A stretch of DNA of 64,000 nucleotides, taken from assembly GCA_002104905.1 (NCBI GenBank), contig MCFE01000090.1, positions 62,001 to 126,000 of the forward strand. The letters run 5' to 3'. Under the pieces are notes generated by a model. That model did no database searches. It was not told the DNA's origin and was given only the letters and a program-made list of their open reading frames with translations. Shown here in pieces: positions 34,977 to 46,427 of the stretch; positions within the stretch are counted from its first letter, which is position 1; every line of letters begins with the position of its first letter. The position numbers and the translations under genes are program-made. The DNA is from Basidiobolus meristosporus CBS 931.73 (Eukaryota > Basidiobolomycota > Basidiobolomycetes > Basidiobolales > Basidiobolaceae).

Positions 34977-36047
34977 TCATCTTCTCCTAGGTCTTTTTCT
35001 CACAGGGACTACTACTGAAGCATTTGGCAATGATTCACTTTGCACACCTAAACTACTTTCTTGTTGACTATCCTTTTGGCTACTTGTGTATTTACAGTCA
35101 GTATTTTGCCTCCTAGTTGATGAGTGCAATGCTGCAGCTTGGCTGTGCTGAATCACTCTGGATGATGCAACTGAGCTGGCCTGCAGTGCTATGCACTGAC
35201 ACATTCTTTTACTTGCCTAAGGCACTGGTGGTGGAGGCACTTCAGGTGGGTCATCATCAGTCAGTTCACCTGAAGAAACTTGCTGATGGTCAGGTATAAT
35301 GGCATGTGCAGATGCAACTTGATGCGTTGGCATGGCCCTTGGCTGAGTTTGATGTGATGCCACTTGTTGACACAACTTGTCCCACTCCAATGAACTTGTG
35401 TCTTTATGAGCAGTTTGGTAAGTTCTGGTGGTTTTGCTCTGAAGCGCATGTGCTGACCTGACATGTATTGACTTGATGCAGGGCACTCTTGTGAAGGGTG
35501 TTGGAGTAGTTTGGACTGATGTGCACCAGCATGCTGAAGTTGCAAGAGATGGTAAGGAATTCAGCAAGGCATGCTGGCACAATCTAAATGCTGTTGCTTG
35601 CAGTCTGTATTCTTCCTCTTGAAGTTCACCTTCTGGTTCCTGAAGGTATTCACTTACCTTCTTTCTGATACTTTGGAACTGTTGCCTAAATGAGTCCTGT
35701 GTATACTGCTCTTGGAAGCCACTTAGCTCTGCAATATATCATGTAATACATTGGTCTTTGAGGCAAAACTCATTCAAAATATCTTTGCTTCCCAAAGTTG
35801 AGAAACAAACAGATGCGTCTGGCCTGTACTGAGTAAACTGCATGCAAAATTGTTCCTGCATGGCTTCCTCATCAAATCCTCTTACTCTCAGCTCATTCTT
35901 GATTTCAGTACTTGTCTTGTTATATATCTTCTTACATACATCTGCTGGAATCTTGATGTAGAAGTCATGCCACAGCTTTCTACTCAGGCTCTTGCATCTC
36001 TGTTGATAGGTCCTATGATGCAGATGTGTAGGGAGATAGAAAGACAA
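34977..36047 (-). pseudogene. Unrecognised ~356-codon frame with two in-frame stops
   Basis: From the ATG at 36,047 to the stop at 34,977, one frame stays open on minus except for a TGA (35,741-35,739) and a TAG (35,219-35,217). The N-terminal third is charged and probably helical (LWHDFYIKIPADVCKKI, then FDEEAMQEQF). The middle has a Glu/Gln-rich stretch (LQEPEGELQEEEYRLQ). The C-terminal half is Ser/Thr/Gln/His-rich with PPEVPPPPVP, and the end is basic (VRKRPRRR), like a nuclear localisation signal. The frame could extend upstream through an intron (CATCATAG before 36,020), but I cannot support this. No family recognised: a captured host gene or an accessory transposon protein are both possible. 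No second copy in the window. Confidence 0.45.
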
Positions 36048-37059
36048 GTCAAGTTACAGGTATTACTATATCCCAGTCTCATTCAAAATATAACCTTGAA
36101 GTCTGTCATGAATTTAATAAGTTGGCACATGGAGGACAGCCCAAAGAGTTTGAAAATACTGAGGACAAATGTGTACCAGTAAACACTTATGCCTTTAGCA
36201 TTCAGAAGCTAAGCTGCCCTAATGAGTGGGTAATCAGTTAGGAAGTGAACTGTTGGGCTGGACACAACAAGTAACCAAGCTTTATTAATACAACTTTACA
36301 ATAGTATACCAGGCTTCTCCTGATTACAAGCCAATTTCTGCACCTGTCAATATGGAATTTATACAAACAAGTGCCAGAGTGCACCTATATGGGGGACTAG
36401 AATTCATCAATAAGAAGAAATATATTGGCCAAGTACCAAAATGTTCTTTGCAGATATTTAAGATCTAGTCATGTCAGAAGTGGTGGCAACCAAGCATTTG
36501 TTTATAGGAAGCATATGTTACCAACTATGCAAGGTATAAGATACCTTTGCAAGTATCACACTGATAGGCTGAAAAGTTGAGGTGATAGAGGTGTGTTAAT
36601 TGCAGTAATTGTGCAAATATGTAGAGCTTAGTCAGCATGAGGCCATATTTTTTTTGCTTCAAGCTATATGTGGAATAGCTATTACAGTTGGGCAATGCAA
36701 ATATCAAAGGGTGATTTTACAGTGGAATATATGGATGGTGCAAGGGGGGTAGAAGAAGAATATACCATTTGGAACATTGCTACAGTAGCATTACACAGAA
36801 CTAGTTAGAGTCTATTGTACTGTCATGATAATGCTTACAGAGGTCCAAAAAAGGCCATCAAAACACTGTCAAGTTTCTTGCTATGTATAGCAATTGCTTG
36901 GACTGGCTTTAAGTCCCATCAAAAGCTCATTCAAATGCCATCAAATTTTTACCTTATTTTGCAGGAAAACCAGAAAACACATCACAATCCTGCCATATAA
37001 TTATACAGAGGGTCATTAGTTCCAAGCTACCAGCATTGTAACATCCTCATCTTGCAATC
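36048..37059. other. Unassigned stretch, possible minus-strand LTR
   Basis: No gene supported. The interval 36,251-37,043 starts TGTTGGGC and ends TTGTAACA on plus. Read on minus it has TG...CA ends and an AATAAAGC near its 3' end, as an LTR would. No second copy and no target duplication (TGAAC versus TCCTC) were found, so this is only a candidate. Confidence 0.3.
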
Positions 37060-37395
37060 CTGATAGCTGATCTGGATGGAATCCACTCATGAAATCAAAT
37101 TAGTTATCATAAAACTAGGAAAATTTTTGGTCAAGGATCATACATCTTGCCATATCAATCATTGATCTGTTTACACTCTGACACCCCATTTTGCTTTGGT
37201 GAGTATGGTACAGTAGTCTCTAGCTTTATCCAATGAATATTGCTAATGTAGATTACTCTCTACCATTTTTAGCACACATTTCTTGATTGTTTCACCAGTT
37301 TTGCTCTCCACCAGAGCTTTGAGCTTACTGAACTCAGACAGAGCTTCTTCTTAACTTTCCTTGATGTAGGTCCACATGTTTCTTGCAGAATTAAT
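37060..37395 (-). pseudogene. Copia integrase fragment
   Basis: Minus-strand remnant of the copia integrase core: TWTYIKES followed by EEALSEFSKLKALVE and KTGETIKK (37,385-37,250), aligning with the plus-strand C5 region at 53,840-53,945. It is head-to-head with the gag of C1. Stops and frameshifts. Confidence 0.65.
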
Positions 37396-38927
37396 AATGC
37401 ATGTGATTGTTATTTGGTTGATGAGATGGAATCTGTGGACATATCAACTATAAATGAAGATGTGGTAGTTAACCTCCCAGATAGCATGACAGGCAAGTTT
37501 CTGGGCCTTGTATTAGACCCAGAGTTCAGAACCAAAGTTTTGACCATAAATTATTTATTTGGAATGCTCCAGGATGAAGAGTCAAGAAAAGCCTGTGCTA
37601 ATAAGTAGGAAAAAGAAAATACCCTTACAAGCAGGTGTAACCAACAAAGAAGATACACAAGTCCCTTTGACAGCAGCAGCAACCTTTTTGGCAACTACTA
37701 TAAAAGATAAGGACTCACTTCAGACTGTTGCTTCAAAAGGAGAGAATATGAGCAGAAATCCCCTGAATATGTAAATGATGTAACAGCCAAAGTCAGATTA
37801 TATTTGCACTAAATATGACCACAAGTGAGGATTTTTAGACATGGTGTAGTGACTTTTGAGCATCTCAATACTTTATGCATCACAAAGAACATTTCAGTCA
37901 GTTTCACAAAATTCTAATGAAGATTTTTGTGGGTGACAATAACACACTTGATGCAGTTAGAGAAGGAATTATCCAGGTAAGCACCAGGAGTAGTGAAGGA
38001 AGCTATACACCTACCTACAAAGCAGTGCCCTAAGTAATGTAAATAGACAAGAACCTACTCTAGGTATACAAGGCTACAGGAGAAGAACTCAACTTCAGTT
38101 TTGACAATTCTGGATGTGGGATCATAGATCAAAATGGCACCTGTATTGCTTTGGGTATCAGAGGCCAGAGCTTATATAAGTTGACTTATTATCCCATATA
38201 TCTGGAAGATATTATAAGTAACTTACAGTAGAAATACATATGCATTGGCACAGGAGATTTGGCCACTTCCACTTTGATTATTTGTGCAAAATTATCAAAG
38301 ATTAACTAACTCCTGGAGTAAGACTGATACCACAGCAAATTTGCTGCACTATGAAGCCTGCATATACAGAAACCAGCCACACAGCTGCTCCAGAGCTCTG
38401 GGTCAATCACAACAAAGAAGAGTTAGATCCAATCACTTAGATATGTATGGACCAATGCAAATGTTTCCTTATGTTGGATGCATAACTTGATCACTTTGAT
38501 TAATGTTTATACAAGATGCAGCTGGGTTTATTTATGTAAAGAAGACAAGAAGCTCTATCTAATTACAGGGAGTTTATAGCAATAGTGGAGAGAGAAACTG
38601 GTGAATAAATTTAGAAAATATGCTTGACAGTGGTGGAGAATATACCTAAAATCTCTTCATCCACTTTTGCAAAATTCTTTAAATAAAGCAAGAGACTACT
38701 GTCCCATACTTCCTACAGCACATGGCGCACTACAATGTGCAAACAATGCAATAGTTCATATGGCAAAATCTAGGATCAAAAATTATCCTGATTGTTGAGT
38801 AGAACCAGATGCTAGAGCTATGTATTTCTTAAGTTGAATTGTAGCAGAAGACATTGTGATTCTACCCCACTGAGGTGTGGATCAGATACAGACTAAGCAC
38901 AGATCATTTAAGAATATCTGGGTGCAC
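37396..38927 (+). pseudogene. Copia element C1, gag to integrase (5' truncated)
   Basis: Decayed Ty1/copia. The gag part (VDEMESVDISTINEDVVV, 37,414) is followed by a ruined zinc knuckle, a protease region with the DSGAS site lost, the GAG-pre-integrase block (38,284-38,490) and integrase (to 38,927, RISGCT). It is cut at 38,927 by LTR-Y and continues at 45,769, as shown by the split sequence at GGGTGCAC / TGAACTGCAC, a diverged 5-bp target duplication TGCAC/TGAAC. The 5' LTR is missing. Confidence 0.75.
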
Positions 38928-39060
38928 TGTTGTGTATCAACATTTAAAACTTGGCCAATTTTACTTGGTAAGAAAGTCTATTACCCTACCAGATTTTCTT
39001 GACCCAAACAAAACTAATCCCACTTATGGTTTATTTCATCTCTTCTCAGAATCTATGATT
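38928..39060 (-). repeat. Solo LTR-Y (minus), left piece
   Basis: Left part of a minus-strand LTR-Y inserted in C1. Plus-strand sequence TGTTGTGTATCAACATTTAAA equals the reverse complement of the end of the plus-strand LTR-Y (44,577 leftward), with two CG-to-TG changes. It is interrupted by copia C2, which duplicates TGATT. The right piece is 45,204-45,768. Confidence 0.8.
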
Positions 39061-39410
39061 TGTGGAAAAACTTGTGATTACACCTAAATACTCACCTAAC
39101 TTAGTCAATTAGATCATTACCTTCAAGTCCTAGGGAATACTGGCCAAGTTCCATGTTGGGATTTACTAAGAATATTTTCATCAAAATATCAGGTGCCCAG
39201 AACATGAAAATTCTCAAAGTTATCCAAACAGCCCCATACTTTGCACACAATCTCTTGGGCCCTTCTGTAGCCTATTCTACATGTTTGTAATGCCCAGATC
39301 ATGTTGAAGTATAAATACTACTTTTACATTCAATAAATCAATTAAGTGAAAGCCACATAATCTGCTTGTCCTTCCAAACAACTTAAAATATCTCCAAGAC
39401 TCATACTACA
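39061..39410 (+). repeat. 5' LTR of copia element C2
   Basis: 350 bp copia LTR (TGTGGAAAAAC to CATACTACA), aligned with five other plus copies. The preceding TGATT (39,056-39,060) is repeated exactly after the 3' LTR (45,199-45,203), a 5-bp target duplication that defines C2 across 6.1 kb. Confidence 0.88.
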
Positions 39411-39426
39411 GGTTATAAGCCCCAAG
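39411..39426 (+). other. Copia primer binding site (initiator tRNA-Met anticodon arm)
   Basis: GGTTATAAGCCCCAAG directly follows the C2 5' LTR; the C5 copy reads TGTTATGAGCCCCAAG (50,097-50,112). TTATGAGCCC is complementary to GGGCTCATAA, the anticodon stem-loop of eukaryotic initiator tRNA-Met (CAU anticodon). It does not start with TGG for a tRNA 3' end. This is the half-tRNA priming known from Drosophila copia and yeast Ty5. In C2 a G-to-A change weakens the match. Confidence 0.75.
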
Positions 39427-40142
39427 ATGTCACTCTCAGCAATGTTTACAACTGCTATTACTGGAACTTTTCCCTCTGCTACAAAGTTGGATGGATCTAA
39501 CTAAGATGAAGATGAAGATGCCGCTACAAGAAAGAGGCATTTGTGATATTGTCATGGGAGAAGAATGCCCTCCTAGAAATGTGGGAGAGGAGGCCTTAGA
39601 GTACCAGAAGATAGAACAAAGTGCCTTTAACTGCATTTGCCTTAATGCAAACAACAAATTGCTAATTCAATGCTCAAGAGCAAAAACAGCAAAGAATGCC
39701 TGGAAGGCATTGGAAGGAACCTACCACTCATGTTTAGCTGCTAAGAAAATGTATCTTAAACAAAGAACATTTACTACAAAGATGCTGCCAGGAGACAAAA
39801 TGAAAAATCTCAGTAACAAAATTACCCTGCTAGTGGATGAGATTGAATCTGTGGGCACACCAACTACTTATGAGGATGTGATAGTTACCATCATGAGTGG
39901 CCTGACAGACAAACTTCAGGGCCTTGTATCAGCCCCAGAGTCCAGAACTGAAGATTTGACCTTAAATACATATATATAAGGCTGCTGGATGAAGAATTAA
40001 GAAAATCAAGCACCTATAAGAAGGAACAAGAAAATTCTTTGTTAGCAGTGATAACCAACAATGGAGATACCCAATACTTTACAAAGGCAACAGTAACCTG
40101 TTTTGCAACTACTGCAAATGGAAAGCACACATATTAGACCGG
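39427..40142 (+). pseudogene. Copia C2 gag
   Basis: Gag of C2. The longest open part is 39,491-39,979 (GICDIVMGEECPP, CSRAKTAKNAWKALEGTY, MLPGDKMKNLSNKITLLVDE). A knuckle remnant follows near 40,100 (CNYCKWKAHI-like) and the frame is cut at 40,142 by LTR-1. Frameshifts occur at about 39,490 and 39,980. Confidence 0.8.
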
Positions 40143-40946
40143 TGTGGTAGGGTAAACATACCTCCCACAGACAAGTTTATTCATATAGCCATTATGATAT
40201 ACTTATCCATATTTTATCTTATCAGTATTATCCCATTCTTCTATTGCCCATGTTAACAGTATTATCCCCATATGATGTTTACCCTGATTAGTTATTAGCA
40301 TTAGTTATCCCAGATGTTATTCAGCTTTGTGATCAGTATATGTATCTACAAAAGGCAAGTACCCGCGCCAGTACCCGTGACACATGACCTAGGTCCGTGT
40401 TACCATCCCTACCATTTCAATACCATATATGGTATTTCTATGTTGCACAGGTTTCAGACTACTGATTCCTGATTGGTTGAATGTGCTATGCCTTTTAGAA
40501 CCTTCCAGGACATTCTTGGTATATTTTTAGCTCATAGTGATGTCATCAAGAATTCCACTGATTCCTAGAATCTTCTAGAACCTTATCATTAGTAATCACT
40601 TGGCATTCAGGAAAAGTACTCAAGGGAAAGCAATCCCTCATCTATAAATCATTCCTTCTATCAGTAACACTTCTCCCTTATTGATTAGCAGTTGATCACT
40701 GCACCTGCCTTCAACAGTACATCTCAGACCTGCCATCAAGGAGCTTTTCAGGGTAGTGCACAAGACACACAGAGGCCTTTGGAGACACTTGGAGCACCTA
40801 GTAAGCTAGAGAAGCAGGAGCTTTTACCATAGTGACATATTGACAAAGACACCTGCAGTTTAGACACAGGGATTATTGCACCCATCAGACACCTCACACA
40901 CTTTGAGTTGTGTAGCTTCTCCCAGGAGTACCTCTACACCACCACA
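40143..40946 (+). repeat. Solo LTR-1, copy 1 (804 bp)
   Basis: TGTGGTAGGG to CCACCACA, 804 bp, the same length as the copy at 52,803 and nearly identical. It is inserted in the gag knuckle region of C2. The flanks CCGG (left) and CCAG (right) are a 4-bp duplication with one G-to-A change. No internal region. Confidence 0.92.
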
Positions 40947-43914
40947 CCAGTGCTTCAAGAAGAGTGATAGTCAGCAGAAAAGACTGAATATAATATACTG
41001 CAACAACTGAAGATGGACTAATCATATCTGCACAAAATATGACCATAAGCAAGGATTTGCTGATGTGGTATACTGATTCTGGAGCATCTCAACACTTTAT
41101 GCACCAAACAGAACTTTTTACCCAATACAAGAGATTCCAATTAAGAAGGTATTCATGGGTGAAAGTAGAAAATTTGATGCAGTGGGAGAAGGAACTATCC
41201 AAGTAATCCTTAGAAGCAGTGAACATACAAATACACAGACTTTCAAAGATGTACTCTATGTACCAGAAATAGCCAAGAACCTAATATCTGTAAGCAAAGC
41301 CATAGCAGAAGGACTCTGTTTCAGCTTTAACATTTCTGGATGAAGGATCACAGATCAAAATGGTGCCCAAATTGCTTTGGGCATCAGAGATCAGAATCTG
41401 CACAAGTTGACTTATATCAATCATATCTGGAAGCCAATATATGTAACCTAAATGAAGAAACACCAATTCTTTGGCACAGGAGATCTGGGCACATCAATTT
41501 TGATTATTTGCACAAAATGATCATAGATCAGCTAATTTTGGGAGTAAAAATTGATCCCCCAGCTGATATGGAGCACTGTGATGCCTGCATATATGGGAAA
41601 CAAGCCATACAACTGTTTAAGAGCACTGGGTTAGTCTGAACTAAGAAAAAATTAGATCTAACTCACTCAGATCAATGTGGACCTATGCAAAATTTATCCT
41701 TAGGTGGGATGAAGTATATAGTCACTTTTATGGATGATTATACTAGATACACATGGGTCTACTTCATGGAGAGAAAGGAAGAAGCTCTTCCTAAGTTCAG
41801 GGAGCTTAAAATCATGGTGGTGAGAGAAACTGGTGAAAAAATCAAGAAAATACACCCTGACACTGGTGGCAAATATACCTCTAACTCTTCATCCACTGCT
41901 GCAAAATTCATGGGATAAAGCAAGAAACAACTCTGCCATACTCCCCACAGCTAAATGGAGTAGCAGAACATGCAAACAGATTAATAAATGATATGGCAAG
42001 TTCTATGATCCATAGTCAGAAATTATCCTATGCTTTTTGGGCAAAATCAGTTGCCAGACCTGTATACCATAAAAACAGGAGTGATAACAGAATTCTTTGT
42101 GATTCTACACTATTTAAAGCATGGGATGGATACAGACCAAGTGCACAACATCTAAGAATACATGGGTGTACAGTATATCCCAGGAAACTGCCTAGAAATC
42201 AGTCAGTATTTGAGCCCAAAAGTGTAAAATGCATATTGTTGGGCTACTGCAATGAGAATAAAGCATACAGACTACAAAATACCAAAGCAAAGAAGCTAAT
42301 CAAGCTCAGAGATGTTTTGGTTGAAAAAAATTCAAACTTTTGCAAAAAATGACATCAGATGATGACAAAAATTGGATCTCAAGTCCACCAATTGTTAGAT
42401 TTGAATCAGAGCCTAACAGTAAGAGTTTTTTCACTCAGAGAACTCAATATCCATGGTTCAGCCTGAATCAGTGTCCAGGAATATCTCAGAAGGGATCATT
42501 ACAGTATCAAATGCCTGGAGATCCAATTGGACAAGTAAGGGCCCAATTTATTATATCAATGAGGGTACAAACTTAGCCTATGCTTATTCAGTCCATATTG
42601 GTGAATTCCAGACTGTAAAAGAGGCCCTAAATAGCCCTCAGACAACGCTCTGGAGATCTGCAATGACTGAGGAACATCAGGCTCTGATGGAAATCCAACT
42701 TGGGGCTTAGTCATATTACCAATCAACTGAAAATCAATTGGATGCAGATGGGTCTTTAAGTCCAAGTATAAGGCTGATGGTAAAATTGAAAAATGCAAAG
42801 CAAGACTTGTGGCCAAAGAATGCTCTCAAATAAAAGGACTTGACTATACTGAGACCTTTGCACTGGTAGCCAAGTTTAATTCCATCACATTGATATTGGC
42901 TATTGCAGCCAAATATAAGTTTTTTATTCATCATATGGATGTAAAAACCACATTTTTGAATGAAGAACTTGATAAGAATGTGTATATGGACCAGCTGAAT
43001 GGGTTTGCTGACCAAGATAACCCCCATTTGGTCTGGAAGTGTGAAAACCTCTATATGATCTGAGACTATCACCAAGTGCCTGGAACTGCAAGATAGATTC
43101 TTATCTGGAATCTTTGAGTTTCAAAATGAGTAATGCTGACTCTAGTATATACTATAAGCCAGAGAGAGCAAATCCAGTTCTATTAGCTCCATATGTTGAC
43201 AATGTTATTATAGCCACCAATAACCTAGCAATATTGGAAGAGACTAAATCCAGCCTATCTAAGGTGTTCAAGATGGCCAATCTAGGAGAACTCAGTTACT
43301 ACTTATGGATTAAGTTCTCCATAGACAGAAGTACCCAGACTATTACCCTAAGCCAATCCAAGTATATTCAAGATATACTAAAGAAGTACCAAATGGAAGA
43401 CTGTTAACTAGCATCTACCTTAATGGAGACAAACCTTAACTTGGTCAAAACTCAACCAAATCAAGAGAGCTTGGTGCAATCTGAAAGCCCTGACTTTCCT
43501 TATCAATCTATGGTTGACAGTCTGATGTATATTATGCTTGGAACCCGTCCAGATATCTCATATTCAGTGGCAGTTGTCAGCCTACATAATTAGAACTATG
43601 GATCTGATCATATTGCAGCAGTTAAGGGGATTTTTAGATACCTAAAAGGAACTGCTGATATCTGCTTAAGATACACTTATAAGGACTCAGAACAGGATCT
43701 TGTGGGATACTCTGATGCTGCTTGGGGACAAAATTTGGTAGACAGAAGATCCACCACAGGATACACCTCTTGTAACTGTAAAGGAGCAATTTCATGGAAT
43801 TCAAGTAAGCAACCAACCATAGCACATTCTACCACAGAGGCAGAGTATATGGCAGCCTTTGAAGCTACAAAAGATGCAATGTGCTTAAGAAAGCATTTAC
43901 AGATTTAGGCCTAT
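40947..43914 (+). pseudogene. Copia C2 protease-integrase-RT-RNase H
   Basis: Protease at about 41,065-41,090 (YTDSGASQHF, catalytic DSGAS kept). GAG-pre-integrase at 41,460-41,600 with HRRSGHINFDYLHK. Integrase at 41,650-42,352 with HTDTGGKY and LNGVAEHANR. RT (42,800-43,420) has the active-site box YVDN at 43,192-43,203, so a catalytic Asp is Asn. RNase H has YSDAAWGQ (43,704) and STTEAEYMA. A six-A run with TGA at 42,350-42,352 ends the integrase frame and an overlapping ATG opens the next. A further in-frame TGA is at 42,728-42,730. It is interrupted at 43,914 by LTR-Y. Confidence 0.88.
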
Positions 43915-44577
43915 TGTTGTATCCAAGAGAAAACTGTAATAAAACTCTTGAATGAGTTAACCAAACCTAAGTGATAATTAAGTGAAGAATCCTAGAATTT
44001 TCAAGGGTAACAGAAATAGTAGCAGAGAAGTTCTGGTCTAATATTGGTTTTGTATATAATTGAGTTGGGCTATAAAGGCAACAGAGTTGGTTTGCTATAC
44101 AGGCTAGGCTTGGGTGGAAACTAGAACAGAATTGTTGAATTCTTAATTTTGCTGAAGCACAATTTTAATTTCATTGATGCACACACTAAACCAAAATGTT
44201 CTGTAAACTTTATTTATACTTTCTGATTGAGTTGCATTAGTAAGTGCCAAGAGACTGGACTAATCAAAATCTGTTGGGGTGCTGATAGGTGCATAAGATA
44301 AATTAAAATTGCATCATTGATCAGCTGATGTCTTGGCAACTGCTATGCAGTTGGATAAATCTGAGATAACTAGTCACTTGGAAAGGCTTAGCAGATCAGT
44401 TGAGGATATAATGACCATAAGAAATTGATCATGTGTGACAGCTAAAAATACATTCTGAGAAGTGATAAAATATACCATAACAGGGATTAGTTATGTTTGG
44501 GTTAGGGAAGATCAGTTAGGGTACTAGATTTTCCAATGGAGTGAAATTGGCCAAGTTTTAAATGTTGATGCGCAACA
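43915..44577 (+). repeat. Solo LTR-Y (plus) in C2
   Basis: 663 bp, TGTTGTATCC to GATGCGCAACA, flanked by a perfect 5-bp duplication CCTAT (43,910-43,914 and 44,578-44,582). It splits the RNase H sequence LGLCQK of C2. It is inverted relative to the LTR-Y pieces at 38,928 and 45,204, giving an inverted repeat around the C2 3' end. Confidence 0.9.
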
Positions 44578-44848
44578 CCTATGTCAAAAAATGCCTATTA
44601 CTTTATTTCAAGATAATCAAGGATGAATACAGTTAGGTAGAAATCTAACTTTTATGCTAGAACCAATCACATAGATATTAGACATCATCTCATATGTGAA
44701 ACTATAGAGAAAAGCTTAGTTAGCTTAGGTTACTGTCCTTCAGTTAAATAATTGCAGACATATTTGCCAAACCATTAGCTAAAGATAAGTTTGAATATCT
44801 TAGGTCAAAATTAGGACTAGTCATTATGAACATTTAGCTGAGTGGATG
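44578..44848 (+). pseudogene. Copia C2 RNase H end
   Basis: Continuation of RNase H after LTR-Y: ITLFQDNQG-like, the region equivalent to SRTKHIDIRHH, then the end near SMNI (44,825). A purine-rich AGTGGA tract precedes the 3' LTR. Several stops. Confidence 0.8.
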
Positions 44849-45198
44849 TGTTGCACAGATTTATAATTCCACCTAAATATACACCTAACTTAGTCACTTA
44901 GATATTATCTTCAAATCCTAGGTAACACTGACCAAATTCCTTGTTGGGACTTACTTAGAATACTTTCACCAAAATATCAGATACCCAGAACATGAAAATT
45001 CTTAAGGTTATCCAGATAGCCCCAAACTTTGCACATATGTTTTTGGGACCTTCTTCAATCTATTCTACAAGTTTGTATTGCCTAGACCATGTAAAAGTAT
45101 TAATATTAGTTTTACATTCCATTATGCAATTAAGTGAAAACCACATATTCTACTTGTCCTCCAAAATCACTTTCAACATCTCTAAGACTCTTACAACA
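44849..45198 (+). repeat. 3' LTR of copia element C2
   Basis: 350 bp, TGTTGCACAG to CTTACAACA, followed by TGATT (45,199-45,203), matching the duplication left of the 5' LTR at 39,056. Confidence 0.9.
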
Positions 45199-45203
45199 TG
45201 ATT

Positions 45204-45768
45204 AGCTGTCACACTTAATCAATATTTATATGGTCATTATGTCTTTAACCTAATTGGCTATGCCTTCTCTAGGTGATTAGTCATCTGAGAACTATCCAAC
45301 CACTTAGCAGTTGCCAAGACACCAGCTGTTTGATGATGGAATTTACATTATCTTATGCACCTATCAACCCCCAAACTAATTCCATTTGATCCAGTCTCTT
45401 GGCACTTACTAATTAAACTTGATCACAAAAGTGTAAATAAAGTTTACGGAACCTTTTGATTTAGTGTGTGTTTCAGCAAAATTGATATTGTGTCTGAGTA
45501 AAGATAAGAAATCAACAGTTCTGTTCTAGTTTCCACCCTAGCCTAGCATATCTAGCACTCCTAAGCACACCAAGCCTAACCTGCATAGCAAACCAACTCT
45601 GTTGCCTTTATAGCCAAACCCAGCTTTATACAATACTAATATTAGACCATAACCTCTCTGCTAATATTTCTGCCACTCTCTGACAATTTTAAGACTCTGC
45701 ACTTAAATGTCCCTATAGCTTAGTAAAGCCATTCAAGAGTTTTATTACACTTTAACCTGGATACAACA
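45204..45768 (-). repeat. Solo LTR-Y (minus), right piece
   Basis: Rest of the minus LTR-Y interrupted by C2; with 38,928-39,060 it makes about 700 bp. The plus strand ends GGATACAACA, the complement of the LTR-Y start TGTTGTATCC. It aligns with 43,915-44,460 inverted. AATAAAG-type and TTTATACAA boxes are visible but not interpreted. Confidence 0.85.
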
Positions 45769-46427
45769 TGAACTGCACTTACCAAGCAGCTGCCTAGAAA
45801 TCAGTCAAACTTTGAGCCAAAAGGTGTAAAGGTATACTTTTGGGCTTCTGCAATGAGAGTAATGCATAGAGACTCTACAATACCTCAGCAAAAAAGCTGA
45901 TTCAATCTAGGGATGTGCCTTTTAATGAAAATTCAAACTTTCACAAAATATTTTATCATATAATAATAGAGATGTGAATTCTAGTCCACCAACAATCAGT
46001 ATTGAATTAGCACAAGACAATAGAGACATTTCACTTCACAGTGCTTTACATTAATGATTAAGCCTGAATTAGTGCCCAGGAATATGCCAGAAGTGATCAT
46101 TCAAGTATTACAAGGCAGAATATCCAAACATGCCAGAAATAGCCTAAATTACAATATCAATCAGGGTTCAAACTTGGCCTATGTTTATTCAGTCCATATT
46201 GATGAGCCCCCAACTGTAAAGAGGCCCCATGTGGCCCTTAGACAAAGCTTTGGAGATCTGCAATTATTCAGGAGTATCAGGCCATGATGGAAAATCAAAT
46301 TTGGGACTTGGTCAAATTACCAACCAACCAAAAATCAATATGGATACTGATGGGTCTTTAAGACAAAATACAAAGCTGATGGTACAATTGAAAGATATAA
46401 AGCATAGCTTGTGGCCAAGTGATATTC
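45769..46427 (+). pseudogene. Copia C1, integrase end to RT start
   Basis: C1 resumes: QLPRNQSNFEPKG (45,790) is the integrase C-terminus, followed by the linker (NLAYVYSVHIDEP, 46,168) and the RT start (46,300-46,427, WDLVKLPTN equivalent). It is interrupted by LTR-X at VAK-YS. Unlike C2 and C5 it has CAA, not TGA, in the PTNQKS stretch. Decayed. Confidence 0.75.

Noticed and set aside
36251-37043. Candidate sixth LTR family (TG...CA ends, AATAAA on minus)
   Set aside because: No second copy and no target duplication; ends of this kind occur by chance in AT-rich DNA. Kept only as an unassigned stretch.
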